NCBI GenBank assembly: GCA_003254905.1
Contig: QANU01098975.1
Location: 687,138-751,137, forward strand
Direction of reading: 5' to 3'
Source of the DNA: Nissolia schottii
Lineage: Eukaryota; Streptophyta; Magnoliopsida; Fabales; Fabaceae
DNA length: 64,000 nt
The notes under the pieces: generated by a model
What the model was told of the DNA's origin: nothing
The model's input: the letters and a program-made list of their open reading frames with translations, nothing else
Database searches by the model: none
Part shown: piece by piece, positions 23,437 to 36,533 of the stretch
Position numbering within the stretch: the stretch's first letter is position 1
Layout of the letters: each line of letters begins with the position of its first letter
Program-made: the position numbers and the translations under genes

Positions 23437-24070
23437 TGTAACCTAAATGAGATTTTTTAGAGTGTTTGTTTAATGTTTTCTAATAAATGACTATGTTATT
23501 CAGTTTTGGACGTTTTTAGCCTTGGAATAAGTGAGAATTAGTGAATTGTTTTGCATTTAGTTGGTTCTTAATGAGCAGCCAATTGTTGAATGCTCAGTCA
23601 TAGGTTACAAAGCATCTTTGGCTGAATGTTAATGCAATTATAGTGCATTTAGAGTGGATTTTCGGTTGGGGTCTTTGGTGCAGCCTTTAGGAGTTAATTT
23701 TGTGAATTTTGGTATTATGTAACACAAATTGGCAAGCTATATAAGGCAGCCAAAGTGGTAATACGAAAATAGAACAAGATTCAGCATTTTTTTTATTTCT
23801 ATCAAACTTATTTGTGAGAGTGATTCTCGTAAATTCTTGAGTGATTCAAGAAGTTAGATTATCAAAGGACTTAACCAAATCCTTTGTGTGTTTTATCTCA
23901 AATTGGAGTGATTCCAATTTTTTGGTTAGCTATCAAATTCTGCTGCGTATATTTCTTAGTTTTGCTTTGTAAAAATAATTTTTCTAACAAAGTTCATCAA
24001 CCAACAAATTGAGAGTTAATTTGTTGAACAATTTGTGTTAGTTCGTTGAAACAATAACTTTGGTTCACAT
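23437..24070 (+). mobile_element. Probable nested LTR-like insertion
   Basis: The block starts TGTAACCTAAATGAG and ends GGTTCACA. It has a promoter-like CTATATAAGG (~23738) and a T-rich leader, like a Copia LTR, and has no counterpart in the related long LTRs. No convincing 5-bp duplication was found, so ends are provisional. Confidence 0.4.
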
Positions 24071-24438
24071 CACCTCATGCATGAATTGTAAATGTATGTA
24101 TGTATGTATAACGTATGTGCGGTAAAAGGGCATGGCCCGATTGACTTATGATAAACCTCTAAGAATATCCTAAGTCCTGTGACAAGTAATAATAAGAAGC
24201 ACGATAGAGAATCCCTAATGACTAGGGTAAAGATTAGACTATCCCCTTGCACTTAGTAATTTAGATAAAGCCGTTCAAGAATAGCAAGAATAAAAATGAA
24301 CTAGGAAAAATAGAATGACATGACACTTTGAAAACCCCTGAGCGGCCTGAATCATAATTGAGCTAAAGAAAAGTAATGACTATCATAGATCTCCACTAAG
24401 AACGCATTGTTCTCACCCCCACTCGCTTGTGATTCCAG

Positions 24439-24933
24439 ATGACAGCGACGAGTGTGCTGCCGACTGATCAGACACGGCCGCGGAGCTGAATCCCACAGCT
24501 TGATCCCCTCATCGGAGTCGTTACGGGGGCGAACATATGTCTACCCACTACTGGCCTTGGATCGATGCCCGCCACTCCGATTTTCCTCGACGAAGATGAC
24601 GAGAAGAGTCGCCCCGTACGAGAAGGATGTCGAGGTTGACCCAAACTCCTTACCACCTCTTCTCTGGCCGCACTTTTACCTTCGTGGACCTAGGAAGTGG
24701 GTCAACCCTCTCTTAAGACGTCGTCTTGCCCCTCGCACTCACGACGCTGAGGCAGGACCCTCCACTGCACATCGAGACCTACCCTCGATTCCCGAGATTG
24801 CCCGAGACGTCGAAGAAGACGATGACTCGCCAGTCCTAGATTCCCCAGCAAGCACATCGGAGATTCAGAAGAAGAAGACCTCATGGAGTTAGACTCAAAG
24901 GAGGAAGAAGACCCGGACAAGGATCTGGAATAG
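24439..24933 (+). pseudogene. LTR-encoded acidic-tail ORF (VDPNSLPP family)
   Basis: The start ATGACAGCG directly follows a splice-acceptor-like GATTCCAG. Across frames the text runs PATPIFLDEDDE, then APYEKDVEVDPNSLPP, RKWVNPLLRRRLAPRTHD, AEAGPSTAHRDLP, and ends with SEEEDLMELDSKEEEDPDKD before TAG at 24931. The same order of motifs occurs on the sense strand of the LTR at 58445-58878, with different stops, so an ancestral protein of about 140-150 residues with a basic middle and acidic C-terminus is implied. It lies inside the R-U5 part of the LTR. Frameshifts and stops make this copy inactive. Function unknown. Confidence 0.6.
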
Positions 24934-25519
24934 GAGCAGTGATGGAGTAGTAGTATAGTCTCTCGTGGTATTTTGTACAAACTCAATGGACAGTACTCCA
25001 TCGGTCCCTAGTGTCACTATTGGAGACCCCTCTTGTAGCATGTCAGATGTAAATTGAATTATTAAACAAGTATTGTAAATTATTGCTTGCCTTATATATT
25101 ATGGACCATTAGTGTTACATTATTTATCATTGTTTGCTTATTATCTTGATTTTGAATTAACTCAGATGACGTTCATTACGCCGTAAGGCTCTCTCGCTTG
25201 TAATATATATTTTCCACTCACGCGTAGCTCCTATTTACCATTAAGGATATGCAAGGAAAAGTTTTTAACCGGTCCATATTTTCGTAAAGAGGATATTTTC
25301 TAACATATAGGGACTGCAAGTAATCCCACCAAGTCAATAACAACCTGATTAAGCCTACTTTATAACTTCAGCATAAGCTAGCTAGTTAGGGTGTTTTAGG
25401 TAGGACACAAAACGGGACCGCCAAAATAGAACCATATTATTTTGCAACCCAAATACGATTTCTCTTATCATCACCAACCCAATGAAGCCATTTTCTTCTC
25501 CACTTATTCATTTCCAACT

Positions 25520-26055
25520 TGTTGAAATACAAGTTTAAATCCTTGAACCACCCTTTTTAAGTGACGTAAAGCCACTTTTCGTGGCAATGGAATTAGGGAA
25601 ACATGGAGATGTGCTTTCTCTTGTTTCACCGTGCAAAATTTTTGCTTTGAATTTGAGGGATAGATAGCATTGATAATGGTAGGTGGTAGTTGGAGAAATT
25701 ACTTTTCTACTCTATAGTTATGAAGCAAACGAAGGTATCTCCTCTCTATAAATAAAGAGCTTCTCAGATCAATTGATGTATCCCACTGAGCAACATATAT
25801 CCCAACTTAGAGAGTAAAAATATATAGTGTTCTCTGAGAGTATTCTCCCATTAAAAGAGAGTGTTATTGTTCTTTCCTTGTATTTAGAAAGAAGTTGTAA
25901 TTTATCTTTCACATAGTGAAAACCTTCTTGGTCTTGCCTGTGGTTTTTACCTCATCATTTGAGGGTTTTCCACGTGAAATATTTTTTGTCAATTCCTATT
26001 TTCTCATCTCTACTTTAGTTGCGTTATTTTGTTTTTATAACTCTAAGACCAAGCA
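25520..26055 (+). repeat. 5' LTR of the Copia pseudo-element
   Basis: It begins TGTTGAAATAC and ends CCAAGCA one base before the primer-binding site. A promoter-like CTATAAATAAAG lies at 25756-25767. The start is chosen from the TG terminus and is approximate, because the partner LTR is missing. Confidence 0.6.
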
Positions 26056-27490
26056 GTGGTATCAGGGCCATTGGTTCTTGTACAAGCTGTGAGTTACTAT
26101 TCATGGTCACTATTCATACGTGTGGTTAAATACTGTTGTTGTATTGTTAACATATATTGGATTTGTTCTATGTACGGTATAAATATATAATACCGTTCAC
26201 GTGTAATTTACAGTGAAAAAGTGAGAGTCGGTTCAGTGGAGAAACAAATCTTGAAAATTACCATGGCAGCAAAATATGATATTGAGAAGTTCAGTGGGAG
26301 TAATTTTTTCTTGTGGAAACTAAAGATGAAGGCAACCTTGAGGAAGAACAATCGCTTAGCCGCAATTGAAGGCAAGCCTGATGGGGTAACTAATGTCAAG
26401 TGGAAGGAGATGGATAATAATATTGTTGTCAACTAGCATCTAGCAATGGTTCCAGTGTTGCTGAAAAAAAAGAAAGTAAAGGAGATCTGGGATTTGTTTG
26501 TCAGACTATACGAGGTTAAGTCACTTCACAATAGAATATTTTTAAAGCAGAGGTTGTACACTCTTCAGATGAGTGAATCCACGTTGGTGATGGGTTACAT
26601 TACGATCTGAATACCTTATTATCCTAACTTACGACGTTAGATTACAAGATAATGGAGATTGAACGTGCAAAGCTTCTATACCTAATTCATATGATCAGCT
26701 CATCATCAACATCACAAATAATAATGCCAACTATCTATACTTTGATGATGTTGCAGGTGCCATTCTTGAAGAAGAATCCATGCGAAAGAATATGGAAGAT
26801 AGATTGGAAAGCTCAAATCAATCAGAGGCATTGTCGGTGACGAGAGATTGATCAATGGAGCGTGATTCCAGTAGGGTCATTGTCAGAGTAGATCGAAGTC
26901 ACGAAGAAGGAATCACTTCAAATGCTATGAATGTGGCATGAGAGGGCACTTCAGGAAAGATTTTTGGAACAAGAAGAAGAAGAATACAAAGAAAGCTCTA
27001 GAAATAACTACCTCTCAAGGATGTGTTGCAAGTACCTTTGATGATGGAGAAATCCTCTACAACAAAGCAGCAATTGGTTCTAAAGGCAGAAAACCACTCA
27101 TTGATATATGGGTAATGGATTTAGGAGCTACTTGGCACATGACTCTACGTCAAGACTGGTTTTGTCATTATGAACCCGTCTCAGGAGGATCTGCGTACAT
27201 GGGCAATAATCATGCATTAGAAATTGCTGGTGTTGGTTGTAACACCCCTGCTAATTGCCCGCTTCCATGGTAGCAAGCAATGCTCACAGGGTTGTTATGC
27301 GTTGTCTCAGGTTAACTATTACCCTTACTTTTACCTTTTCAAATAGTTCTTATACGAAAATATGGACCAATTTAAAAATTCTTTCATTTCCAGTATCAGT
27401 TTGTAAACTAGGAGCCGTGCATGCTTTAGAAACCATATAACAACAATCGCTATGAGCTAGGGGTAACCGAAGCAGAACATAAAGAGTATA

Positions 27491-27497
<7 letters not shown>

Positions 27498-27532
<35 letters not shown>
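27498..27532. repeat. (AT)n microsatellite
   Basis: Pure AT dinucleotide tract inside the solo LTR. Confidence 0.9.
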
Positions 27533-27533
<1 letters not shown>

Positions 27534-28044
27534 AAGGTCCACATATTACATCTTGCCATAGGAATACATATTTACACAAAACATATGCAAGTCATAGTCA
27601 TAATACAAAACATGTGTTTTCCCAAAACATATATTCCCCTCGTGTCAGCATCGTCCTTGTGTCTTGACTCCAATCAGCTGTCATTCAAATTCCTCTGCAC
27701 ACCTGGATCCATAACCGAGTGGGTGGGGGTGAGAACTCTTAGTCCTCAGTGGGGTTCCCTAGCATTACCAATAGTTCATTTTCTCGGTTATCCTCCCGGC
27801 CGTTCAGGGGTTTCTATGTGAGCATACATACTAAAACCCTACTGATTATTTTCTTGGCCTAGGGTCCTGAATAGCTTTATCTATGTTACTACGTGATCAA
27901 GGAACTAGTCTTGCTTATCTAGGTTCTCGCGCTTTCTACTCCTAACCATCGTTACATAACCACATCATAAACATGTATGCTGACAGACACACTGATCATC
28001 ACGCATATGTTGCGCGGTAAACCTTCCACCATGCTTGCCAGGCA

Positions 28045-28867
28045 NNNNNNNNNNNNNNNNNNNNNNNNNNNNNNNNNNNNNNNNNNNNNNNNNNNNNNNN
28101 NNNNNNNNNNNNNNNNNNNNNNNNNNNNNNNNNNNNNNNNNNNNNNNNNNNNNNNNNNNNNNNNNNNNNNNNNNNNNNNNNNNNNNNNNNNNNNNNNNNN
28201 NNNNNNNNNNNNNNNNNNNNNNNNNNNNNNNNNNNNNNNNNNNNNNNNNNNNNNNNNNNNNNNNNNNNNNNNNNNNNNNNNNNNNNNNNNNNNNNNNNNN
28301 NNNNNNNNNNNNNNNNNNNNNNNNNNNNNNNNNNNNNNNNNNNNNNNNNNNNNNNNNNNNNNNNNNNNNNNNNNNNNNNNNNNNNNNNNNNNNNNNNNNN
28401 NNNNNNNNNNNNNNNNNNNNNNNNNNNNNNNNNNNNNNNNNNNNNNNNNNNNNNNNNNNNNNNNNNNNNNNNNNNNNNNNNNNNNNNNNNNNNNNNNNNN
28501 NNNNNNNNNNNNNNNNNNNNNNNNNNNNNNNNNNNNNNNNNNNNNNNNNNNNNNNNNNNNNNNNNNNNNNNNNNNNNNNNNNNNNNNNNNNNNNNNNNNN
28601 NNNNNNNNNNNNNNNNNNNNNNNNNNNNNNNNNNNNNNNNNNNNNNNNNNNNNNNNNNNNNNNNNNNNNNNNNNNNNNNNNNNNNNNNNNNNNNNNNNNN
28701 NNNNNNNNNNNNNNNNNNNNNNNNNNNNNNNNNNNNNNNNNNNNNNNNNNNNNNNNNNNNNNNNNNNNNNNNNNNNNNNNNNNNNNNNNNNNNNNNNNNN
28801 NNNNNNNNNNNNNNNNNNNNNNNNNNNNNNNNNNNNNNNNNNNNNNNNNNNNNNNNNNNNNNNNNNN
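28045..28867. other. Assembly gap (N run)
   Basis: 823 undetermined bases; any reading frame across it is meaningless. Confidence 0.99.
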
Positions 28868-30397
28868 GACTCCCGAGAGCTTTAAGATAATCCAGCTATT
28901 TTTCCTGAGTCCGATGGAGTAATCGTCGCGCGCACAAACGGACAGAGTAACAGCACAGCAGATGAAAACTTTGAGAAATGGCACTGAGGCCGTGCGTTTA
29001 TATAGGCACCAAGGGGTGCTGTTAGCTTCCGTGAGAAGCTTTGCCTTTTCACTTCTTTTTCTTTTCTTTTTTTCGTTTTCAAAATTATCCTTTAAGCCTA
29101 ATTACTCTTTTGCCCTTGCTTTAATTTTTATTTCCTTTTATATCCTAAATTTGTTTTTCCCTTTTACCCTTCACCTTTTTAATTATTTCCCCTTTTGTCC
29201 TTTTCGTTATTTTTTTCTTTATTTTCCTTTCACTGACGTGGGAATTAATTCCCAACCCAGTTCAATTTATTTCGCGATCATGTTTGATCGCGTTTTGTTA
29301 TTTTTCGGTCGTGTTCGGATATTCTAAAAATATTCCGAGCACATATCCGCGATCTACTAATTTCCCAGATCATAGAGGTATGTCCGGTTAAGGTATTCGT
29401 GAATTTATTACCCGGAGAAAATTTTCACAGACACCTTAAGTGTCTACCGAAATTCTGATTTTTGTCAAAATTTGGCACGAGCCTCGTGGCACTCCGCGAG
29501 ATCAAGAAACAATTACTTGACCGACGTTTGGAAGAAATTAATGTTCTAAATAATTTTCCCAGTCCAAATAATCACATCTAATGTGCTTTTAATTAAGCAA
29601 AAATTGGATTTTCGCGAAATTCTCGTAAGGAGAAAATTCGGGATGTTACATTGGTTCTGTCAAAATAAAAATGTTTGTTGGTTCCATTTACACAATTCAA
29701 GGGGTGAGACATGTGAATAGGTTGAGGATAAACTTGTCTATTGGACAACTTGATGATCTTATGTTCAAGACTCATATTGAAGGTGGGATCTTGAAAGTTG
29801 CTAAAGGTGCTCTTGTGGTGATAAAGGAAGAAAAGGTCGTGACGAATCTATTCAGGCTTCTTAGAGATTCATTGTAGGAGGCAGAGGCATCTGTTGATTC
29901 AGCAAGCCAGGAAGAAATGATGATGATGTGGCATCATAAACTGGGTCGTATGTCAGAATGTGGCTTGAAAGTTCTTGTGGAACGTAATCTCATTCTCGGG
30001 CTCAAATCGGTATACTTACTGTGTTGTGAGCATTGTGTGACAAGTAAGCAACATAGATTGAAGTTAAAATAGATTGGCTGCTCAGAGCAAGCACATATTT
30101 GACTTGATTCATTATTATATGTGGGAGTCACCAAATATGTCCCTCTCAGGAGCAAAAAGATTCTGTATTATTCATTGATGATTACTCCCAAGAGGTTGTG
30201 GGTGCACCCGATCAAGAAGAATTCATATGTGTTTGTGATTATCAAAGACTTCAAAGCAAGAGCAGAACTTGAATCCGGAAAAAGGATCAACTATTTGAGG
30301 ATATACAATGGATGAGAATATACAGATAGAGATTTTCTAGCATTTTTCAAGGAAGCGAGTATTCAGAGGCAATTCATAGTTGCACATACGCCGTATC

Positions 30398-32446
30398 TGA
30401 AACACCCTAGCTAACTGCTTACCCGTATGCAGTAAACAATGCTCACTAGGTTGTTTTCTACCTGGTGGGAATACCTTAGTCCATTGTTATCTTTCGAAAA
30501 TAGTTGCTTAAAAAAATAGGGACCAATTTTGAAACTTTTCCTTTGCCTCGGTTATTTAATAAAATAGAGCCATGCGTCGGAAAGAACAAATATAGCTAGC
30601 GGTAAAGCCCTTAGGCTTAGCGGATAACTGTCTAATAATAATAAAGCATACAATATATACCCATCTGGTCCATCAGAACAATCATGTAGTTATTATAATA
30701 AATAATATACAAGTAACANCGTCAGAAAGAACAAATATAGCCAGCGGTAAAGCCCTTAGGCTTAGCGGATAACTGTCTAATAATAATAAAGCATACAATA
30801 TATACCCATCTGGTCCATCAGAACAATCATGTAGTTATTATAATAAATAATATACAAGTAACATGTTCAGTATATACAATACATAACATTAAAATACAAG
30901 GGCTAACTGTAGCACTTCCCAGTTTACCCCTAACAAAGTACTACCTACTACTGTCTCTGGTATCCCTGTCTGGCTCTGACCGCCTCATAGCTCCTCGGCC
31001 GGTTCGACCTCATCCTCGTAGTATGAGTCATCACATGTTCCTGAAGTCATAGGACAGTGGGGGTGAGAACGGTAGGTTCTCAGTGCAAATAACTCTAGCA
31101 CCTGTATCTTGCGTTTCATTAGGTCGGACTTCAGGCCGCTTAGAGATTTCTAAGTGTGCATACATACTAATATCCTACTGATTTTTATCTGGCCTAAGTT
31201 CAGAACGGCTTTATCTACATTACTAGGTGATAGGGGAACTACTCTTGCTTACTACGTTCTTGTGCTTATTAACATTACGTTTACATACATAGCCGTCTCG
31301 AGCGTTCTCTTGACGGTAATTACATAACAGCAGAATCATACATTACATATACTCATAAGTACATAACAGCAGAATCATACATTACATATATTCATGCATC
31401 TAACAGCAGAATCCTACATTACATGTACTCATGCATAATAGAATCATCAGAATGAACATTACATATACTCATGCATAACAGAATCATCAGAATGAACATG
31501 GGTTTTGGAATATATTTTATCCCCACCATAGCAGTGCCCTCTTTTAACAATACTATGACGGGACAACCTCGCACCTCCAGGTGGCCCTCTGTCGACCCCT
31601 GCGGTGGGCTTCCACCTGTCGCGAGCCCTCTCTTGACCCCTCGGCAGTGGGCAGATATTGTACCCCCACCTTAACCTGCCCCCTTTCGACAGTGCTAGGC
31701 GTAGTAACCACACACCTCCAGGTATGCCATATTGACACCACCTGTGGCGGGCTTCCACATTCAGGATGTCCCTCTGACCTCCTGAAGTGGGATCATGATT
31801 TGGCATCTCGTGATCACGGCCTTTTCAGCATTTATTTTCATTCAGCATTTTCAGCATTTTTCATTCAGCATTTTTCAGTAGTATTTCAGCATGTCTTGCT
31901 TTTCTGTACCTGCAACATGTCATGACTTGTTTCCTATTGTTCATTTCATAGTCTTTACTTATCTCATAATTACTTCTAATCCTCTAAACTTGCCTTATCA
32001 TGAATGCATGGAATGCTACACATTAGGTCACATACTACATATATTTCACATATTCACATACTACATATACTTCACATATTTCAGTTACAAATCATAGTTA
32101 TAACATTGCGTGTTAGACTATGTGCCTCAAGACAGTTTTCATAAGACATTCTAGTCTCAGGCCGCTCAGCGGAAATTTCCGTTTTACCGACACTTTAGGT
32201 TTTTCATCCATCTCTAGAGGTCGAGAGGAATCATTTGAGTATCAGCAGAATTTGGAAATACCCCACAAAATAATTTCTACTGACCTCGAGAGGTTAATTC
32301 CTACAAAGGGCTCTATGAACAATTGTTTGGGGAAATTCTCACTAAGGGATACACTTATAATGTTTTTCTTCTTCCTAAATTCATTTATACATTATTTTAT
32401 TTATTTTTACAAACTTTTTACTAAGGGGAAAATACAGTTTGTTACA
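30398..32446 (-). repeat. 3' LTR with internal deletion
   Basis: 2.05 kb against 3.55 kb in its partner. Homology is continuous up to the first CCGCTCAGCGGAAA, then jumps to TTTCCGTTTTACCGAC, the text at 38194 in the partner. The deletion therefore removed the palindrome array, the TATA region and U3. 30575-30718 is repeated as 30720-30863 across a single N. Confidence 0.9.
30985..31050 (-). CDS. Short acidic ORF in LTR (MTSGT family)
   Basis: 21 codons, MTSGTCDDSYYEDEVEP then AEEL and stop. It is preceded on the sense strand by GAGAAC (31081-31076) and its complement (31070-31065). Same position as the ORFs at 15777 and 35354. Coding status is not proven. Confidence 0.4.
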   Translation of the reverse strand: MTSGTCDDSYYEDEVEPAEEL

Positions 32447-34916
32447 TTCCACCCTTTGTAGAAAAATTTCGTCCTCGAAATTTCAGCATGGCTAAATCCT
32501 CGGGTCTTCCGTTCTCCTGCTAGGGCTCTTACCTATCATCATTCTAATCCCCATTGTTCCTGACTGTATCTTGCTCTCTCTCTTAGACCTTACTCGTCTC
32601 CACTCTAAAGCTTATCAAGTTCCCCTATGTCCAGTGCTCCTATATCAAGTTCTCCTATGTCTCTCTTATCTTAATCTTTCCTTACTTCTGTGGGTGAAAT
32701 CTGAGTTACATTCGTGGTTCTCACACTTAAGCCTCCTCATCTTCCTTCAATCTCCTTAAGTTTATACTTTCCCTTACATCCTTATTCATGTTCTCCCTAG
32801 TTTTGCCCATGTACGTCTCTCCCTAACGACTGGTTCACTTTATTTCCATCCCTTATCTCATCTTTATACCCTCTTATATACTCTTCTCTTAATTCTCTCA
32901 TTTTCCACACTTGCTCACTAAGCCTTTTCCATCATATGTCTTCATAACTTAGCCTCTCAACCCTTTTACTTCCCCAACAGAATATACTCTAACACTCGTA
33001 CGCTCATTTTAGTTACTTAAGTCTCTCGTCTCTTCCCACGTCTTCGGAAATTATTTTCGTAGGGCTGGAAAAGGTATCCCTCTCCTTTAATCCTGCGAGA
33101 TACTTTCCTGCTCGGTCCTCCCTCTTCTGTCTTCCTCGCTTTTCGCTGCAGTCAGATTCCTTGCTGAACCTTACACATCTAGTACTTGTCCGCCCTCATC
33201 GCATAGTCGCTCACGTCTATGTGAATGACGAACGCCTATACCTCAACCTCCTACTCTCTAAAAGAGTTTGTACCCTGATTCATTGTGCACTTCTCGGTAT
33301 TTTTGCCTTCCCATTCCTTGGCGGGATCCAACTGGTGGGTATTCAAGCAATGGCCTAGCCTCTCACAGGTCGTCGTATACTCTGCCACTGTCATCTATCT
33401 TGATGTCAGTTCCCGAAACCTCGTCTTCCTTCTACTCTCGTAGTATTTGGGGACAATACTTGTCTACCACCGCCTTCATGAACCGGCTTCCGATGATAAC
33501 AGGGGCTTCCGCTGCATCCTTCCACCTTCTGGCTGCGACCTCGATTTGTTGAGTGTTGATGTCGACGATGTTTTTAGCTACCTGCTCTGTCTCCTATACC
33601 CAGCTATGGGCTGCCTCCGGGTCCACAAGTCTATCGAATGTAAAGGGTCTGGCCTTCGTAAAACCCACATACCTTTGTGCGTCATCTTCTTGCAATGTTG
33701 GGGGCTGGCTAGGATTAGCGTGACTGGGGGTTTCATTTAGCTCAGTTCCTGGTTATGGCAAATCCTGATGCTTGAGGTTTGAATCCTTAGCTATCCTTTT
33801 GAACTTCCCCAATTACTAATAGGAGTCACAAGGGTCTTATTAGCTTGGCGATATGGGTGGCCTCCGCCTTATGGTCGTTTCAACCAAATCCCTGACTCTT
33901 GGGCACGAATGCACCTATACGGGGGTAACGATTTGGAATCTAGAAATTCTTGGGGTATGTCTTACAGGTATCATCTGGAGAGTTTCCACAGAGGTTTTCC
34001 AACAATTTAAACCTCCCTTCTAAGGAGCGAATCGTCAGAAAGGGTATGGAATTGAGAAAAATTTGGGAAATAGGAGGAATAGGAAAATTGCTGTGGTAGC
34101 CATTCGAGGGTCTGCTAGGAATGACTCCCTTACGAATTTAAGTGTTTGCGCTTCCTTGTGCGCTTGTCTTCCTACCTCCAAGGATTTGTCCTTGCCGTCT
34201 ACCATGGTTGGTTGTCCAGGGTTGGCCTCCGGCGCAACTTCCAGTTGGTTGGTACTGTGTCGTCGAATCATGAGGCTAGGGCTTTCACTGTCTTTGACTT
34301 AGATGGTCGTCGTTCTCTTTTATGACCTATGCCCTGTTATAACTCTCGTGGTTCCTCTTGAGAAGAGTTCTCATTCTCAATTGCATAAATAGAGCGGTGC
34401 CCGGGAATCGGGACTCCTCCCTGCTCTAGATGAGGTTTGGTTCTGTCTTGCCATCCCTCAGTCGTGCCTTGAAATTTTTTTCGGGACATAAGTCTGACCC
34501 TTCAAGTTCAGGTAGGAGACGTCCTCGTCCTCAGTGCCTTCTTCTTCTCAGTTTCTGCGCTTTTCTTCTCAGCTACTGCTTCTTCGTAGACGATTCCAAG
34601 ACCTGTGGCGTTTGCCTATGGGGTTGTCTGGGGTTACGTTCCTTTGAGAAGTTGCTGGCACCCTCCAGGCCTGGGCCTCCTCTCTGACTGTACCTGCAAC
34701 AACCTCCAAAGTAAGCACGTTGTCGTGTATCATTTCTCAGGGTAGCATAGCTGAGTAGTTACACTCACACCATTCCGGGTCGGCCAAACTCGAAAAGGGT
34801 TAATGTATCTAGGTTCAGACTATACAACTCCGAAGAATATACACCGTGATCATGCCCGAAAGCATAGTGCAGCTCAGTCCTCAGGCTCACTTGGACCAAA
34901 CTGCTATGATACCAAA
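32447..34916 (-). pseudogene. Degenerate Gypsy gag
   Basis: The minus strand shows gag-like phrases in order: GFTKARPFTFDRLVDPEAAHSW (~33.65 kb), EVAARRWKDAAEAPVIIGS and RFMKAVVDKYCPQILRE (~33.55-33.43 kb), and later EWEGKKYREV-like text (~33.3 kb). These fit a Retrotrans_gag domain with the RW..A and F....V...Y.P patterns, broken by stops and frameshifts. The rest of the internal region is purine-rich on the sense strand and carries no recognised domain. Confidence 0.6.
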
Positions 34917-35353
34917 TGAAACACCCTAGCTAACTGCTTACCCGTACGCAGTAAACAATGCAGGTTGTTTTCTACCTGGTGGGAATACCTTAGTCCGTTG
35001 TTATCTTTCAAAAATAGTTGCTTAAGAAAATAGGGACCAATTTTGAAACTTTTCCTTTGCCTCGATTATTTAATAAAATAGAGTCATGCGTCGGAAAGAA
35101 CAAATATAGCCAGCGGTAAAGCCCTTAAGCTTAGCGGATAACTGTCTAATAATAATAAAGCATACGATATACACCCATCTGGTCCATCAGAACAGTCATG
35201 TAGTTATTATAATAAATAATATACAAGTAACATGTTCAGTATACACAATACATAACATTAAAATACAAGGGCTAACTGTAGCACTTCCCAGTTTACTCCT
35301 AACAAAGTACTACCTACTACTGTCTCTGGTATCGCTGTCTGGCTCTGACCGCC

Positions 35354-35419
35354 TCATAGCTCCTCGGCCAGTTCGGCCTCATCCTCGTAGTATGAGTCAT
35401 CACATGTTCCTGAAGTCAT
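35354..35419 (-). CDS. Short acidic ORF in LTR (MTSGT family)
   Basis: 21 codons, MTSGTCDDSYYEDEAEL then AEEL and stop. Differs from the 30985 copy by two residues (V to A, P to L) and from the 15777 copy more widely, yet keeps start, length and stop. Confidence 0.4.
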   Translation of the reverse strand: MTSGTCDDSYYEDEAELAEEL

Positions 35420-36533
35420 AGGGCAGTGGGGGTGAGAACGGTAGGTTCTCAGTGGAAATAACACTAGCACCTGTATCTTGCGTTTCATTAGGTCAGACTT
35501 CAGGCCACTCAGAGATTTCTAAGTGTGCATACATACTAACATCCTACTTATTTTTATCTGGCGGCCTAAGTTCTGAACGGATTTATCTACGTTACTAGGT
35601 GATAGGGGAACTACTCTTGCTTACTACGTTCTCGTGCTTATTAACATTACGTTTACATACATAGCCGTCTCGAGCGTTCTCTTGATGGTAATTACATAAC
35701 AGCAGAATCATACATTACATATACTCATAAGTACATAACAGCAGAATCATACATTACATAACTCATGCATCTAACAGCAGAATCCTACATTACATGTACT
35801 TATGCATAACAGAATCATCAGAATGAACATTACATATACTCATGCATAACAGAATCATCAGAATGAACATGGGTTTTGGAATATATGTTATCCCCACCGT
35901 AGCAGTGCCCCCTTTTGACAATACTATGACGGGATAACCTCACACCTCCAGGTGGCCCTCTGTCGACCCTTGCGGTGGGCTTCCACCTGCCGCGAGCCCT
36001 CTCTTGACCCCTCGGCAGTGGGCGGATATTGTACCACCACCTTAGCCTGCCCCCTTTCGACAGTGCTAGGCGTGGTAACCGCACACCTCCAGGTATGCCA
36101 TATCGACACCACCTATGGCGGGCTTCCACATTCAGGATGTCCCTCTGACCTCCTGAAGTGGGATCATGATTTGGCATCTCGTGATGACGGCCTTTTCAGC
36201 ATTTATTTTCATTCAGCATTTTCAGCATTTTTCATTCAGCATTTTTCAGTAGTATTTCAGCATGTCTTGCTTTTCTGTACCTGCAACATGTCATGACTTG
36301 TTTCCTATTGTTCATTTCATAGTCTTTACTTATCTCATAATTACTTCTAATCCTCTAAACTTGCCTTATCATGAATGCATGGAATGCTACACATTACATC
36401 ACATACTACATATATTTCACATATTCACATACTACATGTACTTCACATATTTCAGTTACAAATCATAGTTATAACATTGCGTGTCAGACTATGTGCCTCA
36501 AGATAGTTTTCATAAGACATTCTGGTCTCATGC

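Larger units (their letters stand above)
21147..25398 (+). mobile_element. Gypsy-family solo LTR, 4.25 kb, TSD GGTAG
   Basis: It starts TGTAACATCCC and ends TTAGGGTGTTTTA (CA changed to TA), with GGTAG at 21142-21146 and 25399-25403. It is related in inverted orientation to the LTRs at 27238 and 58059. It contains a CATTCGAATG palindrome array, a GAGAAC-type inverted repeat (AAGAAC 24398 / GTTCTC 24409), a sense ORF (24439-24933) and a probable nested insertion at 23.4-24.07 kb. Only LTR sequence is present. Confidence 0.87.
27238..29650 (-). mobile_element. Gypsy-family solo LTR with assembly gap, TSD TTGGT
   Basis: It begins TGTAACACCCC and ends GGGATGTTACA. TTGGT duplications at 27233-27237 and 29651-29655 restore the Copia protease-proximal text on either side. 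A minus-strand TATA (TATATAAAC) at 28997-29005 sets the sense orientation. A weak GAGAAC inverted repeat is at 27731. The 823-N gap (28045-28867) covers the region where a palindrome array would be expected. Confidence 0.9.

Noticed and set aside
27965-28984. Long open frames across 28.0-28.9 kb
   Set aside because: They consist of unknown residues across an N gap.
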